Source: Varroa destructor
Lineage: Eukaryota > Arthropoda > Arachnida > Mesostigmata > Varroidae
Assembly: GCF_002443255.2 (NCBI RefSeq)
Contig: NW_019211455.1
Location: 47,675,489 to 47,739,488 of the forward strand
Reading direction: 5' to 3'
DNA length: 64,000 bases
The stretch's first letter is position 1. Each line of letters begins with the position of its first letter. Positions 1 through 12,159 of the stretch are shown piece by piece. The translations under genes and the position numbers were made by a program. The notes under the pieces were generated by a model that worked only from the letters and a program-made list of their open reading frames with translations, did no database searches and was not told the origin of the DNA.

Positions 1-3000
1 AGTTTCGGTTTTGACTAAAAGCAGCTTCGCTTTTTTCACAGCAGCCTGTAGATTTGTCATTTTTTTTTGCATTTCAGCCACCTCGCCGACGCGAGCTTCA
101 TCTTCGAGCCTCATATCTTCGACTTGTGACTTCAACCTGCAGGTGCACACAAGAACAAAACGCAGCAGACGACATGTGCCATGTATAATAAAATAATATA
201 TATATAATTTTTTTTTTATTATTATTAGTTTCTCATAAAATCGACGGTTTAAATTAGACATAACCTGAAACGCATGCAAGTCAGGCCAACAATGATCAAA
301 TACCAACAAACAAAAATTCCTCATATGTTACCTTTTTATTAACCAAGTGGATAAATGCTCTGTTTTGTCAAGCTAGATATTACAAGACGAGATTATTTGT
401 GGCGTCAATTTATCTTAAACTAGCTAGCGATTGCACAGTGCTGGCTAGTTTTTTTGTGCATTATTCTTCATACAAGACGACAATAGCATTACAGCTACCA
501 TGTTTACCTCGCTATTTGATCGTCCTTGTGCGTGAGTTCATAGCGAGCCTCGTCAAGATCAGTCTCAAATTTTTTCAGCCGTTCGGTAGTTTCTTTTTTT
601 TGCTGGCAAGCTTCAAGGTGTTCTTTGCGAAGTTCGTCTATCTCCTCGGTGAGAATAACCACCCTTACACAAAATAGGAAGTCATAACATATATCAGAAC
701 AAGAACTTCATCGCGATCAGACGGAACGCTCTGGATACCCAAACTTAATGTTCATTGATTGTCAGCTTCTGAGTCATTTTGAAGTGGTTTTACGTTGATT
801 TCGAATCTTAGAAGGCTTAAAATCAAGATTAAACTGCGTATAACGTTCTAATATGTATACACGACTAACTGGTACCAATCCAAATTTATCTTCAATATAA
901 TAGAAACGCGCTTAACTAAAACTAAAAAAAAAGTAACAACATCTTTTCTTTATGGTGTAAAACGTTTTTCCACTAGATTTGGATACACATAAAAGGTGAT
1001 CATGTTTGAAACTGAACCTTGGCGGCATCATGTCATATGCTGTAAGGTGTCAGCCGTTTATTATTATTTTCTCTGAATAATCATAATTGTTCTTAAAACG
1101 TGTGGCTAAGCATTACAACTGACTTCTCATGGAGCTCATCAGCCTTGCTCTGAGCACTTTTCCTTTCGGTGTCCAAAACTCGCTGGAGTTCCTCATCCTT
1201 CTGAAGCTCCATCTTTGTGAGTCTTTCCTGCAACTGGCGAACGCATTCCGCTCGCAGTTGCCTCGCGATAGCTTCACTGGCTGCCTCTTTTTCGCGAGCC
1301 AACTGTGATTCCATGCGTCGCACCTCTGTTCGACAAAGATTACAACAAAGAAATGTGTTATTTACTCACACTTGTCGTGGCAGTATTCAAATTAGCAAGC
1401 TTCGGCCATTTTCACCCAGAGGGTAAGCCATTCAAGCCAAATATATGAAATTGATACATGGATCAAAAAATGAAAAAAATACACACAGAAGCCTGTTGCA
1501 GGTTCGCAGACGCATAGAACAGCTAATGAAACATTCAAATCATACTATCGTATACTTAAATAATTAAAGACTAACCTTCCTCAAGTCGGGCTGTAGCCAT
1601 CGCATTGGCTTCTTTTCTCGCGAACTCTTTTTCATTTTCCATGAAATCCTTGGCCATCTCCTCTAAGCGCCGAGCCTCTGTAGCATCTTCACGAGCCCGC
1701 TGGCACTCGATGGCCAGTTGGCGGGTTTCGTTCATTAATTCTAAAAGAAAAGCGAAAACAAATAGCTCGTTTACATTTTATTTATAGTACTACAAAAAAA
1801 ACAGATGGTTCGCCATAAGCCAAGTACTGCTGAAATTAATATTTACGTTGAGTGTGGATGACAGTTTACTACGAAAACTGTTGTCTTTAACAAGATTATC
1901 AGTTTTTAGATATTTTAGTTACTGCAAAACAAAATTGCCTATCTAAAACCAGATAGAATGTTAGTAATACTACCACCGTAAAGCTGGGTAAAAATCTATG
2001 AGAATGTATAGACCTACCGGCAATTTCGGCCTTATGCTTTGCATCGACATTAATAAGGTTCTTTAGCTCCAACTGTAGTTTCGATTTTTGCTCCTCAAGT
2101 GTCTGTACTTGAAGTTTAAGCTGCAAATTATGACTTTCGAGCTGCTCCGCAGCAACCCGGGCCACTTGGGCAGCCTTGAGATGACCTAACTTGGCGGTCT
2201 CGCTTTGGCTCTCGGTATCGGAATTATTGTGCTCAAGTTTTTCCTAAGCAATAAATAAGTAAGCGATTAGTTTATGAGATTGAGAAGCGAGAAGCACAGA
2301 AATCAAGCAGCGTTATGTAACAGGAAAATAAATGAATTACCCTAAACGGCTACCTTTAGTACGTGATTCTCTTTTTCGAGTGCCCCGATACACACTCGCA
2401 GCTCGTCGCATTTTCGTTTTGCCTGCTCCAGCTCGAGAGTCTTTTGTGATAAGCCATCCCTAAACGCGCGGAATCGATCGCAACATGCGTCCAACAGTAG
2501 TATATATTTGTCCTGTTCGAAACCCAAAGTCATCAAAAAAGCCACCAAACATTCGTTGACATTTCTATAAAATATGGGTCCGCATTTTGGATAAATGTAT
2601 ATAATAGGTAATTCTGAGAATGAAATTGGGTACTTACTTCAGATTTGCCAACGATGTCAACAGCGGGAGAGATATTGGCAAGCTGGCAGATCTTCATAAT
2701 GGCATCATTACCACTATCCCAGAGACTCGCTGAATGCTCCTTTTCCCTAAGAAGGATTGATTGTTCGGTCACTTTTAACTGCAGCTCCAATTCCTTCTGA
2801 TGGAGGCTATCGACAGTTGTTCTAAGTGTTCGCAGCTCCTGCTCCAGCTTACATTTTTCCTCGCGGATCTGTCACATCACAATCATGTCACCAAAATTAA
2901 GGCAAATTCACGTATTTTGTCATACGCAAAGAACTATTTTAAAATTTTACTTGAAAACCATAGTTATTGATTTGAATAGATGATGGAGTAGAAGAAACAC

Positions 3001-5205
3001 GATAGAAACGGAGTTATATGAGCTTTGAGTTCATGACCGGATTGTACCCTGAGCCCCCTCTTAATATCTTCGGGAAGCACCTATAGAGCGAATTGCCAAA
3101 CCTGAGACATCTGAATACCAATTCTGTCAGTCTCCTCGAACATACATACGTATATGATCGGATAAGATATCAGATCTGTTGGCAGACTAAATAGAAAATT
3201 TAACAGAATACAAGATTAAACATGCAGTGTTCCGCAATAAGGAAGTAGTAATCTTTTTAAGAGTGAGAAAGCAAAGAGGTGCCTCGAAGTAAGCTTCCTA
3301 ATTAGAACTCTAGGTTCATCCTGTTTCTATAATATTTCCCGTTACAAACAATGAATAATTACCTAGTTGAGTAACGATGAAAGGTACAGACCTCTTGCGA
3401 AACGCATATGTGATTCCGCGCTAACTGTGCTTCTTCTTTGTATTTGTTAAGCTGCTGTATAATATCAGTTTTCTCTCGTTTGTGGCTTGCGTTGAGCTTT
3501 TCTGTGAAATGTATCCAATAGGTAATATAAGAGCTATGTAACATACATATTCATGAAAGACGACTACATCACTGTATAAATACAAGGTCTCACTTCATTA
3601 CTGTCGAAGTCAAGCAACATGCAACAGCCATTGACAGTGACTTTTGCGATATCCTGCCCGGACCAAGAAATGAAACGATTTAAATATAGCACAATAGTAA
3701 GTCACATGCGTGTATAGATAAGAATAAAATCAAAAGGCTGCTCGTTAGGTTCTTCAGAAAGTTTGACAAAACTCGTGTATAGCTATGTCTAGGTGGAAAC
3801 GTGTATTCCGACACAAAACAAGAGTCGAATGTTAGCCCTATANNNNNNNNNNNNNNNNNNNNNNNNNNNNNNNNNNNNNNNNNNNNNNNNNNNNNNNNNN
3901 NNNNNNNNNNNNNNNNNNNNNNNNNNNNNNNNNNNNNNNNNNTATTTGGATCCAAATATAAAAAGTACTGAGTGTCAGAAACATAATAGCGTTTTGTAAA
4001 TAAAAGATAACCCCCATTTTGGCTAACTTATAACACACACCTATGACTGCTTCATACTGATCCTTCACACGATGAACATTTTGAGAGTCAGAAAGCTCCC
4101 CGTTTTCCTGTTCGAGCAAACTTACGCGGGTCTAAAACGACAAAAAAAGGCGAAGAATATAATGACGTATCCTTAAGTTAAATATGACATTTTCTCCATT
4201 ACATTTCTACAGAGTTATATATACTAAATCGAAGGCTCACTTAATTTTTCAATTTTTAGAAGTCAAGTGCAATTTCTTATTGGATTAATAACCAATTTCA
4301 TAAATTAAGTGAGAAATAAAAATACGTGTGAAAATTTTATTTGGACAAACAGATCCAAGTATGATTATTTATGTTGCGTATTTTGCTTATGCAATACTAA
4401 TAACAGTCCGCGGAATAAGTTACACACATAAAGATGTTGATGTCTAAGTCTTTAAAGAAACATTCCGAGAACATATAAACACACCTGAACTTTTTGCAAT
4501 TCATCTTCGAGCGTCGACTTATCTTTGGCTAACTGTGCGAATTCCCTTCGAAGAATACTGAGCTCAGTAACAAGACGAATGTTCTCTTTCCGTGAATCTT
4601 CCAACTCCTTTTGGCATTGATTATAAAGCTCTTCGCGGTGATTAACTGCGCAAAAACCGAACATAGATAACAGAACGTTAGATTACTGAATATACAGACA
4701 AAAATGGCGAGTTCATGAAGTTTAGGTTGACTTGACAAAATTGAAATAGGATTAAAATCAGTACTACGACAGTTCAGTTTATATAATGCTGTTCAAGACA
4801 CCATACTACTCTGGCAAATATCTAAGTGCTAACGCTAGTGTTCCTAAGCGGATTTACCTCTTTTTTTTTATTTTTTTTTTAATTTTTACCTCTTAAAGGT
4901 CTTTTAAAAAAAAAAAGTTGTAAAACTCTCCGAATTTGTACGCATCCGTGAATTTATTGCGGTGTCCAATACGAAGTTCTTAGCTGATTGCAAGCACTAA
5001 TAGTCTACCCTCAAACTGGGACGTCGGTGGTTTGTAGTAGGAGCTGGTATCACTGCTTTGAGAGTGTTCAAGAAGATCGTCAAAGGCGTGAACCGCCTCT
5101 TGTTCGAGCTCGCGTTCCTTTTGGCGCACATCTTCGAGAGCCCGAGCTTCGTCCTGCTCCCGGATAGCGTCAAAATGGGCCGATCCCAGCTGCTCGTTCT
5201 CGAGA
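1..5205 (-). CDS. long coiled-coil protein, golgin-like, multi-exon, 3' part outside window
   Basis: At least eleven minus-strand exons with usable splice sites: 5009-5205, 4485-4645, 4041-4131, 3392-3501, 2638-2868, 2354-2512, 2018-2243, 1576-1740, 1120-1328, 508-663 and 1-136 (continues left). Almost every exon encodes charged heptad-type helix rich in Glu, Lys, Gln, Leu and Arg, as in long coiled-coil tethers and scaffolds. A less helical insert lies in exon 2638-2868 (SLWDSGNDAIMKICQLAN). The first exon seen carries a Ser-rich stretch ending SSYYKPPTSQFEG. The last exon ends with KKAKLLLVKTE, which resembles a repeated element of GCC185/GCC2-type golgins. That resemblance is the only family hint, and myosin-tail, rootletin or ninein-like proteins remain possible. 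The start codon was not found; exon 5009-5205 begins in phase 2, so at least one exon lies further right. A 100-N gap sits in the intron 3502-4040 and may hide an exon. Gene reality is near certain, identity is not. Confidence 0.8.
3843..3942. other. assembly gap (100 N)
   Basis: Exactly 100 unknown bases, the usual placeholder for a scaffold gap of unknown size. It falls in an intron of the minus-strand coiled-coil gene, between exons 3392-3501 and 4041-4131, so an exon could be missing. Confidence 0.99.
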
Positions 5206-5477
5206 CTGCGCAATAACAGGTGGGTCAGTGAGAATACTTAAAGGTATACAGATGAAGTTATTTCAGTAGTTTATGTGAGGATCGAAATAGCACATTTTAG
5301 CGTGAATATTTCAACGAATTAGTTTCATAGATAAAATTCAATCAACAAACGATTGGCCCGAAGAAATCTTGACCCCAACTAAATGTTTGGCCATAATACT
5401 AATGAATAATAATACGTTAGTAATACAGCACGTCACTAGCATATTTTTGGGTCATTAACCTAACAGACACTTATATC

Positions 5478-5525
5478 TTATTAAGATGCAGTAGCCCAGG
5501 TTTGAATCTGGGCTTAGCCGTACTT
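5478..5525 (+). repeat. tRNA-like SINE remnant (B box and hairpin)
   Basis: The motif AGCCCAG-GTTTGAAT-CTGGGCT forms a 7-bp stem around a T-loop-like sequence and contains a near-consensus RNA polymerase III B box (GGTTTGAATCT). No full cloverleaf or acceptor stem can be drawn, so a decayed tRNA-derived SINE is more likely than a working tRNA gene. Chance is not excluded. Confidence 0.25.
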
Positions 5526-7192
5526 CGATGCTTCACTAAAAAAGCTGAGCAGTTGTAAAAGCAACGAAAATAGTAATCCGTTCTCCTACACCTCCTATTC
5601 AGATTCTCCTACCCTAATAGATCTTTGAGGCAATATTAAATAACAGCATCGACACCAGTAGTGGAAAGCATAGCTAAGAGTGCTGGCTATGGAAGTTATG
5701 ACTTATTTAGTTCAATAAGGACAAGAACTGAAGAATATGTTTCAGTGGTCGCAACATTTGATTTAGGCCTCGCAAAAAATATATAAAGACGATACATACT
5801 GTTAAGTCAATTCACAAAAATCTAGCATAACTAGTAAACGTGCTATGCTTATTCCTAAAACCACTATTAAACTTCTGAATAAATTCAAAATTCATGATCT
5901 GTAATGTACAACTGACGCTCCGAATTGCGCAAACCCGACAGATGTTTAGGGTTTTCATTAAGTTATTATGAGAGATTCTCACGGAGCTGGTAGATTATAC
6001 TAAATACTAATGAATATCGTAGATCAGTATTTTTTCATAACACTTTTCACCGTATACTGAAAACGGAAGAGTTCTGTGTATTCTGAATGAGCCCAGGACG
6101 AACAGCGGTCTCCCTTTCTCAGATGCAATAGAGAGGGAGCATTTAAAATGTAACATGGATCCACGTCCGTCAGACCTTGTAGAATATAATTATGCCGGTA
6201 AACTATATCCAAAATAGATTAACAAAGTGTATTCATGACAAGCGAAATAAAGGAATTACTGTAGTCCGTATCTGATTGCTCATCCTGACACATCAAAGCG
6301 TTGAAAATCATCTCGAATTGGTCTTCATTACATACAAGAAGACAGGCAAAACTGTTTTTTTTTTCTTTTTGAAAAATGTTTATTCACATTCAGAGCAAAA
6401 CGTATTTCTCTAACATGTTGATCCATCTATGGGTTGTGACAATTGAAGATGAGTAAATAAGCTCGAAGAAAAATCGTTAATAAATTACTCCACGATAATA
6501 TTAGATTATGTCACCGTTCGAGTCACTCTAACCCTACCGGATAGGTGTTGTCATGTTAGGAGACACTGATTTTCTGCGTTAAAGATAAATCATTGTATCT
6601 TTTCGCTGGCTAAAAGAACAAATTCGCACAATAATCACACACACGATCCAATTCACTTGATAGAACACTTATTTCTCTCACAGCCTTAAAATAGCTTGCC
6701 AGCGTCAATTACTTTGTGGGGCTCTTTGCCGCTCAACAGTTCGAATGCTCGTCTCACGGGAAAGCCTTTAGCGCTGACAAGACGAACTCATGAGACGAAG
6801 CATAGGAACTGCCCTTTCCAGTTACTAACGGATTCACCTTATAATGAAGAGTAGGCCCACCTATGGCTACACAGGTAATTTTTTGAAATTGAATTCGATT
6901 GTTACGTCACCAGACAATTGCTAGGGACTGCGAAGAAACTCGTAACATATTTTTACATTGATAATGTCGAATAGATAATGATTTCGGCGTCTATTATGGT
7001 TATTGCATGTTTTGTTTACTACTTCGGTTAGATATATTAGAATCGAAAAATGGATGAACTTTACCATATCGACTGTCTCAGAGCGCGCAATTAAACAATC
7101 CAGAGTTAAAATGGGGCGAGGTACGAAACAACAGCACTCAGTCTATAAGATAAACCTATGCCAAACTCGTTAGCTAATCGAAAGGTCAAGCA

Positions 7193-7272
7193 TTGACTTA
7201 GTAACGTGCTAATGAATCTGTTTGAAGCATGAGACATCCCTGGTATCAGGTTCGATTCCCCGTTAGATACAT
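7193..7272 (+). repeat. tRNA-like SINE remnant
   Basis: A perfect B-box consensus, GGTTCGATTCC, lies at about 7250-7260, preceded at the right distance by a weak A-box-like stretch near 7200. The flanking bases do not pair into T-arm or acceptor stems. This fits an old tRNA-derived SINE, not a functional tRNA. Confidence 0.3.
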
Positions 7273-9770
7273 CAATCGAGATCCATCAGTCAAGAGCTTA
7301 CGGTTCCAGCCCACTGTGTCGTGAACTATTGTACCGACTGGCATCTGTGTGAATCCGTTACCTCACTCTATCCACTCACAATGTGGTAGATAAAGGCAAG
7401 GAAATTCTTCCTACCAGCATTGTAGCACAATCATTCATAAAGCCCAGCAACTTAAACAGCACTCCTCCTTCACCGTCACTTCATCGCCATAAGGCCCCAT
7501 TTGCTTTGTCTCCCTCCTCTAATCCCACATCCGATTTACGAAAGGGTCACCATAGCTCATTCAGCCCAATCAGAATATAGTCTGATATCTTCTCTTTACT
7601 ATTTTTGTGCGTCACTCCCCGCTAAGCTCTCCCTGATGCTTAGGATCCGGACGCGGTGTTGTGTTCTGTCATATCTTCCTTTGGCGCTCCGAGGCACTCC
7701 CCCTGAGTCTGAATCCTCCTCACCGGTGTCCGCAGTCAGCAGCGTTTTGCATTGATGGCCATTAAGGAGCTCCCGGTGACACCGATACTTCGGCGATTGT
7801 TTTGTTTCACGCGCCGTTCGTTCATTTCGTTTGCTGATCGTTTAAAAAGTTTGTTGTTACTACTGCTATAACATTACAGTTCTGCGTTTGTGAGTGCCGG
7901 TTTCGTTTGCTACGGTTGTTATCAAGGGCCGTATAGCAAGTTCCAGAGTGGCGGCACTAGGGGTCAGTAAAGTTATTGCTCCAGGGGCTGTTTCTGTCAA
8001 TTCAATGTTGTTGTCGTTGTTGTGGTGGCGCTCGTAATATGGATAAGCATTGAGTGTCGCTAGTAAGACAGCTGCTTCGGGGCCGAGCTTCGGTTATTGC
8101 AACCATAGTCTACCGTGGCCGCTATTCCGGGACCCAGATGCTAATCGTCGAATTGCAAAACGGATTGCGTGCTCCATAGCTGTGCTTGCCGGAGTGAACC
8201 TGTCTGTGTAAGCCATTTGATTAGAATTGAAAACAGAAAAATCGCAAAGAATTGTGGAGTGTTGTTAGTCTAGGTGGTGTACGATCTCATTAAAAGGCTG
8301 AGTGTAGCAGAATATATAAATGCTTCTTTAGGTTGAATTGGGCTGGTGTGGGTGAGAGATACAGTGTTTCCTGTGTTTGCCTTCTGCTAAAAATCAATTG
8401 GGCGCTCGTGTGAAAAGAACATGTAGGATAGTGAGTCTATTTGTGTATGCCGTTGATAATAATTAACTAGTGAAATTCTTAGCTATTAGATAATTTAACG
8501 GTTTCTGCAGTATTTTTGTAAAATCGATTGAGGTTGAGGCGACTTGAATTGAATGAAAGAGCTCAACAATTTGTTTGGTCTTGAGAAGTCTTCACTCGTT
8601 TATCTAACGCTATTTCAATAGAGTGAGTAACCGCTATAATGGTATATTTTCATAAACATAGTAAATGCGTTTTTCAGAAGAGTAGCAGACATATTCGAAT
8701 AATGTAATACATGTTCATAAAAGTTAGTAGCAGTAGTAAATAGTAGCTTGTGCCTGATTTAGCTTATAGCCAAGGTAAATTAGTTTATTCAAGGATCACT
8801 GCTAGTTTACCGTTATGATAGCAAAATAACACTTTGGAAAAAGACAACACATATTTAACAACACGTCGTCGATAAGTTTAAAGCTAGTTCAAGTTAGTTT
8901 TACTAACTCAGGCCGTAGATCGCTCATGTACTAATCTGAGTCATGGCGCAGAATTGGAAAAATAAAGACAAAACGTCACAACCGCCATTTATTTGGCAGC
9001 CCGAGACAAACGCATTTTGGTGGCACTCTTTTATACTGAACTGACGAGCTGCCTTGTGTGGAGATATATTCTATCAGTGGGCGCAACTAAAAGAAAATTG
9101 ATTTTTACATCGATATTTCGATCTGTGACTCTCCGGATGAAGGTTAACGAGAAAATAAAAATGCGAGCTTTTGTCGTGTCCGTATGTATACATATATATT
9201 TGAGACATGTGAAAAGCACGAGATGAAAGCGTCTGTTTGGACTTTTCAACTGTGAAAAAGTGCGGCTGGGAAAATCATCGTAGAATGGTATGTTTACCGA
9301 TCATTCGATGAGAAAAAAACAAGATAAAGTTTGCAGAGTAGTCTATTAGTGAATGCTGTTTCCATGTTTTATCGTAAAATTTTGCTTGTGTCTGTTCAGG
9401 AAGGCATTATTGATGTACCGTCCATTTTTGTTTGACAGCAATCATAAAGCAGGGCTGGGGGGAGGGGTAGCACGAACTTTAACTGGAATACATTATTTTT
9501 ACAGCACAAACTTTGACGGGAGCACATTATTTTTACAACTTCCGCCACTTCTTGGAAGGGCAACGACAGCCGCTAACGAACCTCAACAGATAAACTCATT
9601 AAGTTAATACGATGTCACACGGTTTATTTTACGCCTATGTATACCCACTGAATAACAGAATAGTGACTTAACATACATATTGTCTTGTTTCACGTGCTCG
9701 GTTACAGAGCAGGGTAGAAGATCTGGACCTGAGCTGGTTGAGCACCACCAGCTTTCCCCCTTCACTAGCA

Positions 9771-10046
9771 ATGGAAGAGGACTCGAGATCAACGGATTCG
9801 CCCGCGGTTTCGACCGGCATCGATCCGATGCTAGCAGCACAATTACTCGCCGCGCAGCAACAATATGCCGGTAAATCGAAGTACGCTCAGCTTCTGGCCG
9901 TGATCGAGGAGATCGGCCGGGATATTAGACCAACGTATGCGGGTAGTCGGAGTTCAATGGAGCGCCTTAAGCGAGGTATAGTCCACGCGCGAATCCTCGT
10001 CAGGGACTGCCTCATAGAGACGGAGCGAAATGCCAGATATACCTAG
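9771..10046 (+). CDS. CDK2AP1: CDK2-associated protein 1 homologue (DOC-1)
   Basis: This encodes 91 residues from the first in-frame ATG (9771) to TAG. The C-terminal half reads [20 protein letters not shown], then [20 protein letters not shown] and [16 protein letters not shown]. That matches the conserved helical core of vertebrate CDK2AP1/CDK2AP2, including the Thr-Glu-Arg motif just before the C terminus. In the family this protein is a small subunit of the NuRD chromatin-remodelling complex and binds CDK2, restraining S-phase entry. The N-terminal 40 residues are Ser/Ala/Gln-rich and not conserved. The coding region is a single exon here; an acceptor-like GGTTACAG about 60 bases upstream suggests a 5' UTR intron. 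The stop falls where the family normally ends. A strong GTAAGT donor at 10079, 32 bases past the stop, suggests splicing continues into the next gene region. Confidence 0.9.
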   Translation: MEEDSRSTDSPAVSTGIDPMLAAQLLAAQQQYAGKSKYAQLLAVIEEIGRDIRPTYAGSRSSMERLKRGIVHARILVRDCLIETERNARYT

Positions 10047-10078
10047 AAGCTGGAGCAGACAGGGGAGGCTCTGACAAT

Positions 10079-10084
10079 GTAAGT
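10079..10084 (+). other. strong splice donor just after the CDK2AP1 stop
   Basis: TGTAAGTAT at 10078-10086 matches the 5' splice-site consensus well. It lies in what would be the CDK2AP1 3' UTR and could join that exon to the exon carrying the 10668 reading frame, giving a two-cistron or alternatively spliced mRNA. No transcript evidence is available. Confidence 0.4.
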
Positions 10085-10667
10085 ATATATTTGGGTTTAC
10101 TTGCGAGTGAATTATTCACGTCGCGTATAATCATAACCAGAACTGGCAGGTTTGGACCAGCTGAGTAAAGCGAGACAGGGACACGGGAGGTGGATTATGT
10201 TTGAGACTTATTCACGCTTCATTTCGTGCTGTGAGCAATCAGTACGGAAATGCGTATAAACACCAATAAGCCCCATCATAGAGTTCTCGACGCCTCTACA
10301 CAAGTACGTCCCAATCTATGTCAGCCATTGTGGTCAAACAATTCGCAGTTACGGTTTTCAGCTTTGAGGTCACTGTTCAAGCATGCTAACCTAAAAGTGG
10401 TATGAATGAACCCGTGTGTTCAAGGAAAGCCACATCTAAACCCCTACTATCATATGACCTGCATGTCAGCCATAAGTGATACCATGCTATTCCGTAGCAT
10501 CCCACCGCCATAGATAATTGTTGTACTGTATCAGTTGCATAAAAAAAAATTGTAATTTTTCTTGCCGAAAAACGAAGTGTCAATGTTTGGGTGTGAGCAC
10601 CGCAAGCCAACTGCACTGAAGATCGCTGCATAGTCGGTAAGAGGCTACGCCTATATAGCCCATCCCA

Positions 10668-11492
10668 ATGATTATGGTCGCACCGAGCCGGTCGAAATCC
10701 TCGTCGGACTCCCATGATCCTGGCAACTGGTCATGTAAATTCGACAAGAAGAATGCCCGAGTTGCAAGGGCAGCTGCAAAGGCATTAGCTGCTGCCACTA
10801 TTGCTGCGTCCAATGCGGATTCATTGCCCGCTGAAGAAGGCCCCTTGTATCGTGGAGCCAATCCTCCTGGTAGTGCTCCGATCTTCCTTTCAGTTCCGAT
10901 AGCTCCTACGGCAAGAAACCTATCGAAAAAACCTAAAAATCCAACAGTTAGCGGGTCTCCCAAAGTTGACACCGTTGTTCCGCGTTCTGATGATAAGCTT
11001 CTTAGAAAACCCACAGACACTGGACAGGATGCGGCTGCATCCCCTCCAGGACTCCTAAAGTCTTTGAAACGTTCAGTGAGTCCACCTCCGGAACAGCCAA
11101 AACCAGTCGCTACAGATGTCGCAGTTAAGCCGATTGGGCCGAGATTATCCCTGGGTTCCAGAAGGAGATTGTCGGGTCCTAAACACGGAGTGACGTTCGA
11201 CGAGCTAAGCCCGCAACAATCGGAGGACCTTCACCTCCGGTGGCAGGATCAGCCGGCCATCTTCGATGATGGAACAAGCGGCTATGGAATTTTGCTGGCT
11301 CAGACGAGAATGTTCGCTGATCCCGTCCCGCCAACGATAACTGATGAAGAAATGCTCTTGATGAATATACAGGAGGAACGCCTTGTCTTCGCGCCCTTAT
11401 CATGGATTATGTTCGGTGTGCGGACTATCATCATTGTTGCATTTGCTCTGTATCTGTTAACAGGAATAAATAGCCCGATTTACTGGGACTAA
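10668..11492 (+). CDS. hypothetical protein, Ala/Pro/Ser-rich with C-terminal membrane anchor
   Basis: A 274-residue frame from ATG 10668 to TAA, with a poly(A) signal 155 bases downstream. I do not recognise the family. Residues 1-60 are basic and Ala-rich (ARAAAKALAAATIAASNA). Residues 60-170 are low-complexity Pro/Ser/Lys and probably disordered. From about 175 the sequence looks ordered and acidic (GVTFDELSPQQSEDLHLRW, then PAIFDDGTSGYGILLAQT). A single hydrophobic segment at about 244-266 (WIMFGVRTIIIVAFALYLLTG) is followed by only eight residues, ending SPIYWD. That layout fits a tail-anchored cytosolic-facing membrane protein of the ER or mitochondrion, or a C-terminal anchor. It lies 620 bases after CDK2AP1 on the same strand and may share its transcript. 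Unbroken length, a clean ATG and the nearby poly(A) signal support a real gene. Confidence 0.7.
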   Translation: MIMVAPSRSKSSSDSHDPGNWSCKFDKKNARVARAAAKALAAATIAASNADSLPAEEGPLYRGANPPGSAPIFLSVPIAPTARNLSKKPKNPTVSGSPKVDTVVPRSDDKLLRKPTDTGQDAAASPPGLLKSLKRSVSPPPEQPKPVATDVAVKPIGPRLSLGSRRRLSGPKHGVTFDELSPQQSEDLHLRWQDQPAIFDDGTSGYGILLAQTRMFADPVPPTITDEEMLLMNIQEERLVFAPLSWIMFGVRTIIIVAFALYLLTGINSPIYWD

Positions 11493-11646
11493 AAAACTGC
11501 TTGCTACTTAACTGATTATTTTGCTGTGAATTCCTACGTGGACAACAGTGCATGTCTTGATCGGCCGACGTCATTGTATGAGAATGCTAATAAGATGTAA
11601 GCAACGATGTGAGTTGTCGTTCAATATTGACAGCAATATATAAAAA

Positions 11647-11652
11647 AATAAA
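11647..11652 (+). terminator. poly(A) signal AATAAA
   Basis: A canonical AATAAA lies 155 bases after the stop of the 10668-11492 frame, a normal 3' UTR length. It probably ends that transcript and, if CDK2AP1 is co-transcribed, that one too. Confidence 0.65.
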
Positions 11653-12159
11653 GCAAAATTGTACAGTCGTTTCTACCTGGTGCTCTCTGGTCGTGACATG
11701 CCTAAGCAAGAGAAGGCAACTTCGAAGGTCGAATGAAGGCTGAAGGTGAAGCCACGAGGACTATGTTCTCGCTTCAGATTAGTTGGGTGAGTCATTCTGT
11801 GCAGTCTCCGTGTACTTGCTTCCACTTGGGTGCTAATACTGTTGCAAGATATTTATCCGAGGCAGCCCACGGCTGTGAATCTTGAAGACCCTGTGCAGGG
11901 CGCCGTACATCCGTGAGAGTCATATCTAACGCACTGCTTTTCTTTTTGTATAAAACTCGTTTTAATCTTGTGTGTCAGTTGTATGCAGATGTTTGTGAGC
12001 TTTTTTCTTATGAAGCATGTGGAAAACCTTTACTATGACAGACAGCATTGATAGAAAGTAGCCATAAAAACAATGGCAAGAAAACTATATGCGTCAGAGT
12101 TAGTAATTTTTTTTATAGTTGCGTTACTTTGACCATATTAGAGACGGCACCACTTTCAC

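Larger units (their letters stand above)
5206..9770. other. intergenic stretch, probable 5' regions of two divergent genes
   Basis: No convincing exon was found. The stretch lies between the minus-strand coiled-coil gene and the plus-strand CDK2AP1 homologue, so it should hold both promoters and their first exons. A GC-richer patch at about 7620-8220 is a likely promoter or untranslated first exon. Two tRNA-like B-box motifs, around 5490 and 7245, look like SINE remnants and are listed separately. Confidence 0.5.

Noticed and set aside
6259..6340. Minus-strand block encoding CNEDQFEMIFNALMCQDEQ, considered as the exon before 5009-5205
   Set aside because: Its only GT donor leaves phase 1, but the next exon needs phase 2, and its acceptor lacks a pyrimidine tract.
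7193..7272. Functional tRNA gene
   Set aside because: B box is perfect but the T stem, acceptor stem and anticodon arm cannot be formed.
10386..11020. Two overlapping minus-strand frames of 109 and 146 residues
   Set aside because: They are antisense shadows of the plus-strand 10668-11492 gene and have no splice or start support.
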